NCBI RefSeq assembly: GCF_018275325.1
Contig: NZ_JAGVQR010000001.1
Span: 744,001-808,000 of the forward strand
From: Nocardioides palaemonis
GTDB taxonomy: Bacteria > Actinomycetota > Actinomycetes > Propionibacteriales > Nocardioidaceae
Direction of reading: 5' to 3'
DNA: 64,000 nt
The notes under the pieces were generated by a model. The model ran no database searches, had not been told where the DNA came from, and saw only the letters and a program-made list of their open reading frames with translations. Of the stretch, positions 44,873 through 53,600 are shown one piece after another. A program made the position numbers and the translations under genes. Position 1 is the first letter of the stretch; every line of letters begins with the position of its first letter.

Positions 44873-45670
44873 TCAGTGGAAGGTGAGGCCGAAGAGCTTG
44901 GCGACGTACTCGAGGTCGGGGTCACGGTTCGACAGATCGCGTTCCGCCCCTGCGGGTGCCAGGTTGCCGTACGGCGGGGGAGGGATCGTGGCCCAGCACT
45001 CCCACTCCGTGCTGTGCCTCGAGGCGTAGCGGATGCCTACGGGCACAGCACCGTCGTCGAGGTACTGCGCTGAGATCCACTCTGCGAGGGAGCACGTCAG
45101 TTCTCGGTCGTTGCTGCGGAGCTCGCTGACGTCCAGCTCCTCGACGCCCAGATCCGTCAGGAGGTCCGCGCAGGACTCGCTGATCGCTGCGATCGACTCG
45201 TGGTGTTCGATGTGGACGTACGGGCCGACCTCTGGTGGCGTGCGGTGGTGGAGCTGGATGAGGCGCCGCTCGGCGCGCCAGACCTGCGCGATGTGGCCGG
45301 GCCGCATGTGACCGAGCTCGTCCCACTCGCGGGTGATGGGGTCGTCGCCCTCGTCGACGTCGTTGAACGCCTCTCGCATCAGCTCAAGGATCTGGCTTGT
45401 TCGTGGCTTGAACGAGGCGAGGACCTCAGCCAGGGCTCCCCGTCGGGTGGTGGCGCTGTACACCGTGCCGTGTTCGCCGGGTAGATCGAAGCGGTTCCAC
45501 TTCTTGGGTGGCTGCCCTTCTCGGGGGCGGCCGCTGACGGCCGGCCGGTTGTTCTTGAAGACCCGCCAGGTGCCGCGGGTCGGGAACGGGACGAGGACCA
45601 GCCCGGTCGACTGGCACACCCGAACCTCAGGGTCGGTGGTCGCGTCCGTGCTGGTCCCCGTTGCTGCCAT
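44873..45670 (-). CDS. RES domain toxin
   Basis: A 265-aa protein with a RES domain: TWRVFKNNRPAVSG, NRFDLPGEHGTVYSATTRRG, ALAEVLASF and the C-terminal GIRYASRHSTEWECWA. RES toxins of RES-Xre modules break down NAD+ and stop growth. The conserved Arg, Glu and Ser positions that name the family appear to be present. The ATG at 45668-45670 is 47 bp downstream of the antitoxin gene on the same strand. This version is longer than typical RES proteins (about 150-230 aa). Confidence 0.82.
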   Translation of the reverse strand: MAATGTSTDATTDPEVRVCQSTGLVLVPFPTRGTWRVFKNNRPAVSGRPREGQPPKKWNRFDLPGEHGTVYSATTRRGALAEVLASFKPRTSQILELMREAFNDVDEGDDPITREWDELGHMRPGHIAQVWRAERRLIQLHHRTPPEVGPYVHIEHHESIAAISESCADLLTDLGVEELDVSELRSNDRELTCSLAEWISAQYLDDGAVPVGIRYASRHSTEWECWATIPPPPYGNLAPAGAERDLSNRDPDLEYVAKLFGLTFH

Positions 45671-45717
45671 GCCCGCACCCTAAGCACACCCAGGCGTGCG
45701 CGTGTGTGCAGCCCCTG

Positions 45718-46095
45718 TTACTGGTTCTCGACGAAGTTCTCAGCAGCTACCAGGACTCGGGCGATGTCGGTCCCGTCCGCGTCCCTGAGGACTTCCACCG
45801 GGGAGCGCTCTCCGAGGTACGGGTTCGTGCCGATGAACCACGCTCGAGCGATGTGGTCGGTCTCAGCGGTCGCCACGATCATCCAGGCGCGGTGGGCGTT
45901 GCGCACTCTCTGCTCGGCCGTCACGCGTGGCGTCACGTCACCGCTCGCCCACTTCGCTGGCATCTTGCGGTCCTTGACCCCTGCAAGCAGTGCGACCAGC
46001 GAGGGGCCGAGGTGGGTGTTGAGGTGCGCGACGATCTGCGGGAAGTCCATCCGCGTCGTAGCTTGGTGGGTCTCGATACCGGTGATGATGCTCAT
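45718..46095 (-). CDS. RES-module antitoxin with MbcA/ParS-type toxin-binding domain
   Basis: A 125-aa protein. The C-terminal half (AWMIVATAETDHIARAWFIG, NPYLGERSPVEVLRD) is the MbcA/ParS/Xre antitoxin domain that covers the RES active site. The N-terminal part (TTRMDFPQIVAHLNTHLGPS and LVALLAGVKDRKMPAKWASG) replaces the usual Xre helix-turn-helix and probably still binds DNA. The ATG at 46093-46095 is selected because AAGGAGG at 46105-46111 precedes it at the right distance. Confidence 0.82.
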   Translation of the reverse strand: MSIITGIETHQATTRMDFPQIVAHLNTHLGPSLVALLAGVKDRKMPAKWASGDVTPRVTAEQRVRNAHRAWMIVATAETDHIARAWFIGTNPYLGERSPVEVLRDADGTDIARVLVAAENFVENQ

Positions 46096-46327
46096 TGCTG
46101 CTGCCTCCTTGGGCATCGGCTTCCATCAGCATACCCCGGAAAACCCCCAAAAACACCCTCTTAATCCCGCGTGATCCCCACTCTACCGATGCTCCCCGAA
46201 GCGTGACGGCCACGGCCATCAGGCACGTCAGCGCGAAACTGGCACAACGTCCTTGCAATAGGCCTCATGTTGGTGTTCTCTAAACTTGAAGCGTGCATTA
46301 CTCGACTAAATGTGAAGTGAGAGCGGC
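46096..46327. promoter_or_regulatory. AT-richer divergent region before toxin-antitoxin and ImmA/IrrE pairs
   Basis: A stretch of 232 bases with long A runs (GGAAAACCCCCAAAAAC) and a clearly lower G+C content than the chromosome around it. It carries the AAGGAGG site of the antitoxin. Elements such as TTGCAA near 46253 and TAAACT near 46280 could be promoter hexamers for the plus-strand pair. No RNA gene is evident. Confidence 0.35.
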
Positions 46328-47113
46328 GTGACCGAGGGACCGAAGAGTGATTGGGTGGATGCCTCGCTGGGTGAGCAGCGGGCGCGGATCGAGCACGAGA
46401 TCGTCGCAGCGCTGTGCGAGGCGCATGCCGACGCGGTCGGGGCGCACGACAGTCAGGGGTCCCAGGCGCGTGACACCTTCGGCACGACCATGTGGGTACG
46501 GCAGCACGAGATCCTCAACGAGCGGCTGCGGGCCGTGCCGGGGATCGTGTTCCGCAAGCCGGCGGGGGAGCACAGTCGGTACGAGTATCCGATCGTCGAG
46601 TCCACCAACACGGTGATCGTCCCGCTCATGTTCTCCTCTGACCAGCGTTTCCGGCACGACGACGTCCACCGGATCAAGCCGTCGCGCCTGCGTCTTGCGT
46701 TGCTCGACGGCTTCGCTCCTCCGGCGCAGCCGGACCTGTTCGACGCCATCTCTGACGAGGACTACGAGGCCAGCTACCTCGAGGCGGTTCACGCTCACGA
46801 GCAGCTGGAGAGCGCAGGCCGCACGCTGGTGGTGGCGTTTGGAAGAACCCCTACGGGCATCTTCGAGCTCGGGTTGGCCGAGGTCGTCGTCGACGATCGC
46901 GACAAGGGCGAGATCAGCTGGCGGCGGTGGCACAAGCTGCCGGTGTACGCCGACGTCGAGTCGATCCCGGTCCCGCCGCAGCTGCGAGTCGTCGAGCCGC
47001 CGGCGGCCGACGAGCGGTTCGACGCCGCCGACGACCACGCGGACGACGAGCTCGGGTACCGGCTGCGTGAGACTCGCCAGCCCGGCGCCGCGGGCGAAGG
47101 CCCGACGCCGTGA
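46328..47113 (+). CDS. Hypothetical protein paired with ImmA/IrrE peptidase gene
   Basis: A 261-aa protein with no recognised domain and no membrane segment. Residues about 15-70 are helical (RARIEHEIVAALCEAHADAV) and the C-terminus is acidic and Pro-rich. Its last bases overlap the GTG of the ImmA/IrrE gene (GTGA), so the two proteins are made together. Such two-gene units are common on actinobacterial mobile DNA, where the peptidase often cuts or controls its partner. The start is a GTG at 46328 without a strong ribosome site. Confidence 0.65.
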   Translation: MTEGPKSDWVDASLGEQRARIEHEIVAALCEAHADAVGAHDSQGSQARDTFGTTMWVRQHEILNERLRAVPGIVFRKPAGEHSRYEYPIVESTNTVIVPLMFSSDQRFRHDDVHRIKPSRLRLALLDGFAPPAQPDLFDAISDEDYEASYLEAVHAHEQLESAGRTLVVAFGRTPTGIFELGLAEVVVDDRDKGEISWRRWHKLPVYADVESIPVPPQLRVVEPPAADERFDAADDHADDELGYRLRETRQPGAAGEGPTP

Positions 47114-48363
47114 CGCCTCCCACCCCCTCTGCCGGCCCCTCTGCCGGCCACGCTGCCGGCCACGCTGCCGGCCACGCTGCCGGCCACGCTGCCGGCCACG
47201 CTGCCGGCCACGCTGCCGGCCACGCTGCCGGCCATGCGACGGGCACAGGTCTGGGTGCTGGGTCGTTCGACCCGGCGCGACTGACCCAGGCGCGCCGCCT
47301 GAGTGGCCTCACCAAGAAGGCCCTCGCAGAAGCGGTGGGCGTGACTCCCGTCGCCGTCGGCCAGTGGGAGGCCGGCGCAAGCCCGCCGCGCCCACAGCAC
47401 CTGCTGGCGGTGTGCGAGGAACTCGACCTGCCGCTGTCGTTCATGCTCGCCGGACGCCCCCACGCCCGCCTGGAGGTGTCGGGGGCACACTTCCGCAGCC
47501 TGCGAAGCGCGCCCGGGCGGGATCGTGAACGCGCCACCGCGTTCACCGAGCAGCTGTGGGAACTCACCCACGCGATCGAAACCCACGTCGTACTGCCTCC
47601 GGTCGACCTGCCCGGCTTCAGCGCCGGCGAGCTCACCGCAGGCGACATGCCGAAGGACCCCGTCGAGGCAGCACGCGAGCTGCGGCGCCGTTGGGGCGTG
47701 CCAGCCGGGCGCATCCCGCGAGTCGTCCGCCTCCTCGAGCGTCGCGGCATCGTCGTCGCCCTCAACCGGTTCGCCGGCGACCAGACCGGCAAGGTCGATG
47801 CGTTCTCCACCTCCCGGCTACCCCGCCCGCTGGTGGTGCTCACACCAGATAGGGCCGACGACGTCTACCGTCACCGCTTCAGCGCATGCCACGAGCTCGG
47901 GCACCTGATCCTGCACGGCGACGTCGAACCGGGCGATCGCCAACAAGAGCGCGAGGCCGACCAGTTCGCCGCCGAGTTCCTCACCCCGCGCGCCGAGATC
48001 GTGCCGCTCCTCCCGAAGCGGATGGACATGAACGCACTGACGAAGCTCAGCGCGGAGTGGGGGGTCAGCGTCAGCTCGCTCATCTACCGCTGCCGCGAAG
48101 TCGGCACCATCTCCGAGCCCACCTACCGCCGCGCATTCCAGCGGCTGAACCAGCTCACCAACATGGGCCTCTTCCAGCCCCACCCGGTGCGGGACTACCC
48201 CGGCGAGGTGCCGAAGCTGCTGATCGGGGCCTACGAGCTGGGAGAGCAAGCAGGTGTCCTGGACATCACCGGGCTCGCAGACGCGCTGTGCGTGCGACCC
48301 AAGCGCGTACGCGAGCTCCTCGGTATGCCTGACGACAAGCCACGCCTCGAGCTCGTCGACTGA
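47110..48363 (+). CDS. XRE-ImmA/IrrE metallopeptidase with N-terminal minisatellite
   Basis: A 417-aa protein. Residues about 8-43 are a low-complexity run of Ala-Gly-His tetrapeptides. Residues about 54-110 are an XRE helix-turn-helix (LTQARRLSGLTKKALAEAVG, then VTPVAVGQWEAG). Residues about 190-330 are the ImmA/IrrE zinc peptidase domain with HELGHLILH (His261, Glu262, His265) and EREADQFAAEFLTP. ImmA of ICEBs1 cleaves a repressor and IrrE of Deinococcus triggers DNA-damage genes, so a stress-induced switch is the expected role. The likely partner is the upstream overlapping gene. Confidence 0.87.
   Translation: MTPPTPSAGPSAGHAAGHAAGHAAGHAAGHAAGHAAGHAAGHATGTGLGAGSFDPARLTQARRLSGLTKKALAEAVGVTPVAVGQWEAGASPPRPQHLLAVCEELDLPLSFMLAGRPHARLEVSGAHFRSLRSAPGRDRERATAFTEQLWELTHAIETHVVLPPVDLPGFSAGELTAGDMPKDPVEAARELRRRWGVPAGRIPRVVRLLERRGIVVALNRFAGDQTGKVDAFSTSRLPRPLVVLTPDRADDVYRHRFSACHELGHLILHGDVEPGDRQQEREADQFAAEFLTPRAEIVPLLPKRMDMNALTKLSAEWGVSVSSLIYRCREVGTISEPTYRRAFQRLNQLTNMGLFQPHPVRDYPGEVPKLLIGAYELGEQAGVLDITGLADALCVRPKRVRELLGMPDDKPRLELVD
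47131..47238 (+). repeat. 12-bp coding minisatellite, nine units
   Basis: Units of GCCGGCCACGCT repeat in frame from 47143 to 47226 (seven exact), flanked by one diverged unit at 47131 (GCCGGCCCCTCT) and one at 47227. They encode Ala-Gly-His-Ala. Exact repetition at the DNA level implies recent slippage, so copy number probably varies between strains without breaking the frame. Confidence 0.9.
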
Positions 48364-48452
48364 CCTGCCACCCATTCCCACACACCGCACCCACTCCAGG
48401 CCTTCGATCCACACCCGCGCCCGGCCACGGTCGGGTGGGTTCAGGTCCTGGC

Positions 48453-48656
48453 TCAGGTCCTGGTGTCGCCGACGATCGCGTGGAACAGCAGCAGGGCCCC
48501 GCCAGCTGCACCGACCCCGGTCAGGACTGCCGTGGGCCAGGACTGACCGCCGAGGAACCTCAGCACTCCTGCACCGATCCCTACGAGGGTGGCCAGCAGC
48601 AGCACGAGGGTGGCGCGGGTCGACAACAGCGGATCGGTGGTGGTGGTGGGTGACAT
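48453..48656 (-). CDS. Small two-helix membrane protein
   Basis: A 67-aa protein with two hydrophobic stretches, RATLVLLLATLVGIGAGVLRFL and WPTAVLTGVGAAGGALLLFH (long stretches given in part). The ATG at 48654-48656 is preceded by GAAGGAG. No family is recognised. It lies between the ImmA/IrrE gene and the sigma-like gene, convergent with the former. Confidence 0.55.
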   Translation of the reverse strand: MSPTTTTDPLLSTRATLVLLLATLVGIGAGVLRFLGGQSWPTAVLTGVGAAGGALLLFHAIVGDTRT

Positions 48657-49055
48657 CGTGGTCTCCTTCGCTCGCCGCCGGGGGCGGGTGGCCTCGACCC
48701 GCCTGACGTAGGCCGGATCAGCGTGTTTGGTGTTGTTTCGTCTCACGGACTTATAGGTCCACCAGACGCCATCACCCCACGCGTGACCTGCAGAAATGTC
48801 GCTGCCGAGGCGGGATGGGAACCCGCCGGAAAAAAGTTCAGATCAGAGCGTGGGGTGCGTCGAGGTCGCGGACATATAAAAGGGCGACTGTGTTTCTTGT
48901 TTGTTCAGCCGGAGCCTGCGGAGGTTGGGCAGACAACGAATGACAATCGGCCTTCTGCTTCACCTGGCCGATCACCAACACCCCACGATCAGCACACACG
49001 CACATCCAGCAACGACGAGACACCGAGACGAGACATGAGAGGAGGCACCGCCGCG
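48657..49055. promoter_or_regulatory. Regulatory region upstream of sigma-like gene
   Basis: A stretch of 399 bases without a convincing gene. Two similar AT-rich words occur: CGGACTTATAGGTCC at 48746-48760 and CGGACATATAAAAGGG starting at 48870. Both have a GGACnTATA core and could be -10-type elements of promoters read by the adjacent sigma-like factor. GAGAGGAGG at 49037-49045 is the ribosome site. An in-frame extension of the downstream ORF through this region has no start signal and is not believed. Confidence 0.45.
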
Positions 49056-50129
49056 ATGGCACGACACTCCAGCGCCACCCCCACCCCCACCGGCACCCCC
49101 GGCAGCATCAGCAGCGCAGACGACGAGCAGCACGCGGACGGTGCCGCCCTTACAACCTCGGACGCCACCGCCTCGCACGCCGACGAGCTCTCACTCGAGG
49201 ACCTCTACCCCGAGGGCGGACTCGAAACCGGAGACGACCAGGACGACCCGGATGACGGGGACGAGGAGGACGAAGAGGCTGAACTCGATGCCGCCGAGCT
49301 GGCCGAGCTGGCTGGCGACGTCGACGCGGACGCCGAGGCCGGACGCGAAGCCGTGTACTCCGGACTCACAAAGGCCGAGCGCGACGAGCTCGACGCCCTC
49401 GCGGAGCGGATCGCCCGGCAGGCATCCGACAAGGAGCTGATCGCCGAGCTGCGCAGCAACGGCTTCGAGGGCCGTAAGTACGAGGTGTTCGCCGACGACC
49501 TGGCCCGCTACGCCCTCTCGGTGCTCGGTGGGTGGCTGCGCACCGGCCACATCTTCACGCTGGCTCGCCGCGCGGACCCCTACGAGGAGGAGCTCTTCGA
49601 GTTCGCCGACAGCAAGGACGCCCGCACCGAGCTGGCCGTGATGACGATCGCGACCGCGATGCCGGCCTTCCGTGAGCGCGCGCTCGTCGACAGCGGATGG
49701 GATCCCGAGAAGGGCGCCAGCCTGACCACCTACTTCATGGGAGCCGTCGTTTTCGCGTTCCCCAACCAGCTGCGCGACCGCAGGCGACTCACCAACCGCT
49801 GGCAGCGACAGGACCGTCAGCACACCGGCGAACTGGTCAACCTCGACCGAGGCGCGATCACCGACACCGCAGACCTCGCCGTCGGCAACGCCCGCGTGAT
49901 CGACCACCTGAACAGCCTCAAGCCCAGAGAGCGGAACATCGTGGCCGCCACCCTCGACGGCTACAGCCAGGAAGAGATGATCGAGATGTTCGGCGAGGAA
50001 TCAGTCCGCGCAATCGAGGGCGTCCTGTACCGGTGGCGCACCCGCGAGCAGCGCACCCTCCACCACGACCCCACCGACGCCATCGACAACGGCCCGCGCC
50101 ACACCCGGCCGGGAAGGGGTAACCGATGA
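49056..50129 (+). CDS. Sigma-70-like transcription factor with acidic N-terminus
   Basis: A 357-aa protein. The first 100 residues are low-complexity and acidic (DDQDDPDDGDEEDEEAELDA). Residues about 200-260 resemble a sigma region 2 (FRERALVDSGWDPEKGASLT, TYFMGAVVFAFPNQLRDRRR). Residues about 290-335 form a region-4-like helix-turn-helix (LNSLKPRERNIVAATLDGYS, QEEMIEMFG, SVRAIEGVLYRWR). It is probably an accessory ECF-like sigma factor. The ATG at 49056 is chosen because GAGAGGAGG ends ten bases upstream. It overlaps the next gene (ATGA) and lies upstream of the RHS toxin gene. Confidence 0.72.
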   Translation: MARHSSATPTPTGTPGSISSADDEQHADGAALTTSDATASHADELSLEDLYPEGGLETGDDQDDPDDGDEEDEEAELDAAELAELAGDVDADAEAGREAVYSGLTKAERDELDALAERIARQASDKELIAELRSNGFEGRKYEVFADDLARYALSVLGGWLRTGHIFTLARRADPYEEELFEFADSKDARTELAVMTIATAMPAFRERALVDSGWDPEKGASLTTYFMGAVVFAFPNQLRDRRRLTNRWQRQDRQHTGELVNLDRGAITDTADLAVGNARVIDHLNSLKPRERNIVAATLDGYSQEEMIEMFGEESVRAIEGVLYRWRTREQRTLHHDPTDAIDNGPRHTRPGRGNR

Positions 50130-50533
50130 ACCAGCACACCCACGGCCCGACCGCTGATCCCACCGACGACGATCCTGGGCTGGACAAGATCCGGGACCTG
50201 ATCGCCCGCTCGTCTCTCGGGACCGCCGGCGCAGTCGCGCTACGCAACCGCACCGCGCCCGAGCTCTCCGAACTCACCCGCCAGCTCACCGCGCTGCGCA
50301 ACCAGCTCGCCCACTCCACGACACTGTCGAGCGACGACCTGGTCAACCTGACCCTGCTCGCCGAACAGTGCGACAAGCTCGGGCTGCGCGACCTCGCGCA
50401 CTGGGCGCACGCCGAACTTGCCGCGGCCCACCTCGAGCGGCTCGCACACACCTCCGAGCTCCTCGGCAACCACGCCGAGGCCGCAACGTGGCGGGCCCGA
50501 GCCGCCACCCTGCGCCAGACCTTCGGCAGCTGA
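50126..50533 (+). CDS. Small helical partner of the sigma-like factor
   Basis: A 135-aa protein, predicted all-helical (ELSELTRQLTALRNQLAHST, DDLVNLTLLAEQCDKLGLRD, LAHWAHAELAAAHLERLAHT), with a two-repeat look reminiscent of short tetratricopeptide-like hairpins. There is no membrane segment, so it is not a classical membrane anti-sigma factor. The ATGA overlap with the sigma-like gene implies a stoichiometric partner, possibly an anti-sigma or cofactor. Function is inferred only from context. Confidence 0.65.
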   Translation: MNQHTHGPTADPTDDDPGLDKIRDLIARSSLGTAGAVALRNRTAPELSELTRQLTALRNQLAHSTTLSSDDLVNLTLLAEQCDKLGLRDLAHWAHAELAAAHLERLAHTSELLGNHAEAATWRARAATLRQTFGS

Positions 50534-50648
50534 TCACCGACATCCCGACTGGGCCGAACACCACAATGATCATGGCGTGGCGCCCGAATTCCCACTAGCG
50601 TCCTCGCGGGCGCTCCGGATGAAGGAGGCCGTGGGGTAGGGAGAATGG

Positions 50649-53600
50649 ATGTTGGTGCCGCCGCGCGTAGTGGGCGTGTTCACTTTGTTGATCCTGATGA
50701 CTGCTGTCTTTGGGGATTCGGCCCGGGCGGGTGCTGCGCCAAACTCTTCCGTGCCCGGTGCGGGCGACGACGCTTGGGTGTATGAGCCGCGGCCTGGATA
50801 CGGTGACCTACTCGACATGGTCGAGGCCGTCCCGCTGGAGACGGTGGAGCCGCTCGAGCGAGGTCCTGTCCTTGATGCGCGAACTGAGTCGTGGGACGAA
50901 CTCGATCTGTCTGGGACAGGCACTGCTGTCTTGTCCCATGAGTGGATGCCGGTAGGCGGGGTTCCGATCGAGGTTCGTCTTGCCGAGGCGCCCGCGGTTG
51001 ATGTGGTGACGGGGGAGTCGGCCGTTGACACCACGTCTGTGCCTGGGGTGTCAGTGGCTGGCGCGGTCGAAGTCACCTCCGTACAGGACTCCGGTTTCGG
51101 GGCGGGGACGTTGCGTATCGACATCGAGCCGGTCGGCCCCGCCGATGGTGCGGAAGATTCGTCAGCGGACCACGACCAAGGGCCAGGCGTAGCCCCGTCC
51201 ACGACGGGCGAGGCGGAGGGCGAGGCGGAGGGCGAGGCGGAGGGCGAGGCGGAGGGCGAGGCGGAGGGCGAGGCGGAGGGCGAGGCGGAGGGCGAGGCGG
51301 AGGGCGAGGCGGAGGAGAGTGGCGCCGAAGCCGTTGCGGTGGATCCGGCGGCTGACCAGCCGCAGGATTCAGCGGAGTCGGCACGGTTGGCGCTCCCGCC
51401 GCTTGAGGTGCGGTTCGCGCGGGGCGCGGTGCAAGCAGCTGTCGAGGCTGGCGTCGGGGCGTTGACGCTTCAGCAGGCGGCCCTCGACGGGTGCGGGGAC
51501 ATGAGCGCGGATTTGACCCGGGGCTGCGTCCAGTGGGTGCCGGTGGCCTCGGACCACGAGCAGGCCAAGGTCCCGGTCTTCAGCCCGCTCGACCCCGCCT
51601 CGGCGCAGACCGCAGCTGCCGTTTTGGAAAGCCAGGAGGATGCGGACGGCGCTGGCGCGGCCGCGCCCAGGGGGGCTCCGGAAGTTGAGCCCGAGCCCCA
51701 GGCGCAGCAGGAGTCCGGGGTGGACGCCGGTGTGGCTGGCGGGGTGACTTTGTTGGCGACCGGTGACACCGCGGACTACAGGGCGACACCAACCTCTCTG
51801 TCGTCTTCGTGGCAGGTGGGGGCGGGGACTGGGGAGTTCTCCTACTCGGTGCCGTTTGAGATGCCCGACCCGCTGAAGACCGCGGCTGTGCCCGCAATCA
51901 GTCTGGGCTACTCCTCCGGCTCGATCGATGCGATGACCTACAACGCGAACGGCCAGGGTTCGGCAGCAGGTCTCGGGTGGGACTTCAACATCCCCTTCAT
52001 CTCACGTTCCTATGCAGCCTGCGTCGAGGACGGCATGCCGGCATCTGGGGAACTGTGCTGGCGCACGCGAGTGAAGACCGTCGACGAGGGCGGCGAACAA
52101 GTCGAGCGGTCTCAGGTCGTCGACCAGCTTCGCCTCACCATGAACGGCGTGTCCTCGCCCATGATCGCACTCGAGGGGACCCCCAATCGCTTCCGGCTCG
52201 AGAGCGACCCGGGTTGGCGTATCGAGCGCCAAGGCGGCCGGGGAGGAGCCAATGAGCGCTTCACGGTAGAAACGCCCGACGGTTCGACCTACTTCTTCGG
52301 TCACCGCGATCCTGGCAGGGACGGTGCCTCCGTTTCAGTCGCGCTTGACCCCACGGCGTCGGTGTGGCGGGTGCCCGTACGGGGCAACGATCCGGATGAG
52401 CCGGCGCACGGCGAAAACGATGAGGCCCCGCTCCAGGGCTGGCGCTGGAATCTTGACACTGTGGTCGACGCCCACAAGAACTTGGTGACGTACAACTACC
52501 GCACCCAGGCCAACGCCTATACGCGCGGCACGGGCGCGAACGCCAACGTGAGCTATGACGCTGCAGGGCATCTCGAAACCATCGAGTATGGGTACCGCGA
52601 CGTCCAGGTGCAGGGCGCTGCGGGCCAGCACCATGACCAGCCCGCCGCGCGGGTGGTCGTCGACACCGCGCCGAGGTGCGCACCCGACGCTGGCGAGTGC
52701 ACGGTTGCCGACAACCCGAACCGGTTTGTCGACACCCCGGTCAACCTTCTGTGTGACGAGGGAGATCCGTGTAGCCATCGGGGCCCAACCTTCTTCTCCA
52801 CGCTGAAGTACGTGAGCCTGAGCACTCAAGTGCGCAGCAACACCGCGTCGACGTGGTCGTCGGGCAACACGGTCGACCGGTGGCGCTTCGATCACACCTT
52901 CCCGGCTGCGGGCACCGGCGGCACGGGCGTTGCCGACCCGCACCTGTTCTTGACCTCCGTCCAGCGCATCGGCATGGGTGACGGCGGCGACGCGGTCAGC
53001 GTCCCCGAGTTGAGCTTCAACTGGGACCACGAGCTGCTGCCCAACCGCGTTGCTCCGCCCGGCGCGCCCCGGCCGCTGTTCAAGCCCCGGGTGAGCACGA
53101 TCTTCAACGAGTCGGGCGGCCGACTCGACGTCACCTACGGCCAGCAGAACCCTTGCACCCCAGCGTGGACCCAGGACAAGGACCGCCACGAGGCCACGAA
53201 GGACTGTTTCGCGCAGTGGTTCGACCCGACGCCCGACAACGGGGTCGACAACGGCGAGTTCTACTGGTTCCACAAGTACCTCGTTCGACGCGTCGGTACC
53301 TCGGACGCGTCGTTGGGGTACGTGCGGTCACCAGATCGTGGAGTAAACGAGAGCGGCCCGGCAACGCCGACGACCGACAACGATGCGTGCCCGTCGTCGC
53401 AGGGGTGCAGCATCTTGGGAGAATGGCAGGTCACCGACTACGACTACCAAGGCGAACCTGCCTGGCGGTTCACCGACGATCGCAACCGAGTCAACCGCAA
53501 CCAGGACGAAGGCGTCGTCTCCGTGGGTGAGCACGAGTCGTGGGACGACTGGCGCGGCTACGAGACCACCAGGATCACCCAGCTGGAGTCCCGGCAGCGC

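Noticed and set aside
48723..49055. N-terminal extension of the sigma-like protein by 111 codons
   Set aside because: The stretch lacks a start with a ribosome site, contains promoter-like AT-rich words and has no protein-like composition; the ATG at 49056 has GAGAGGAGG.
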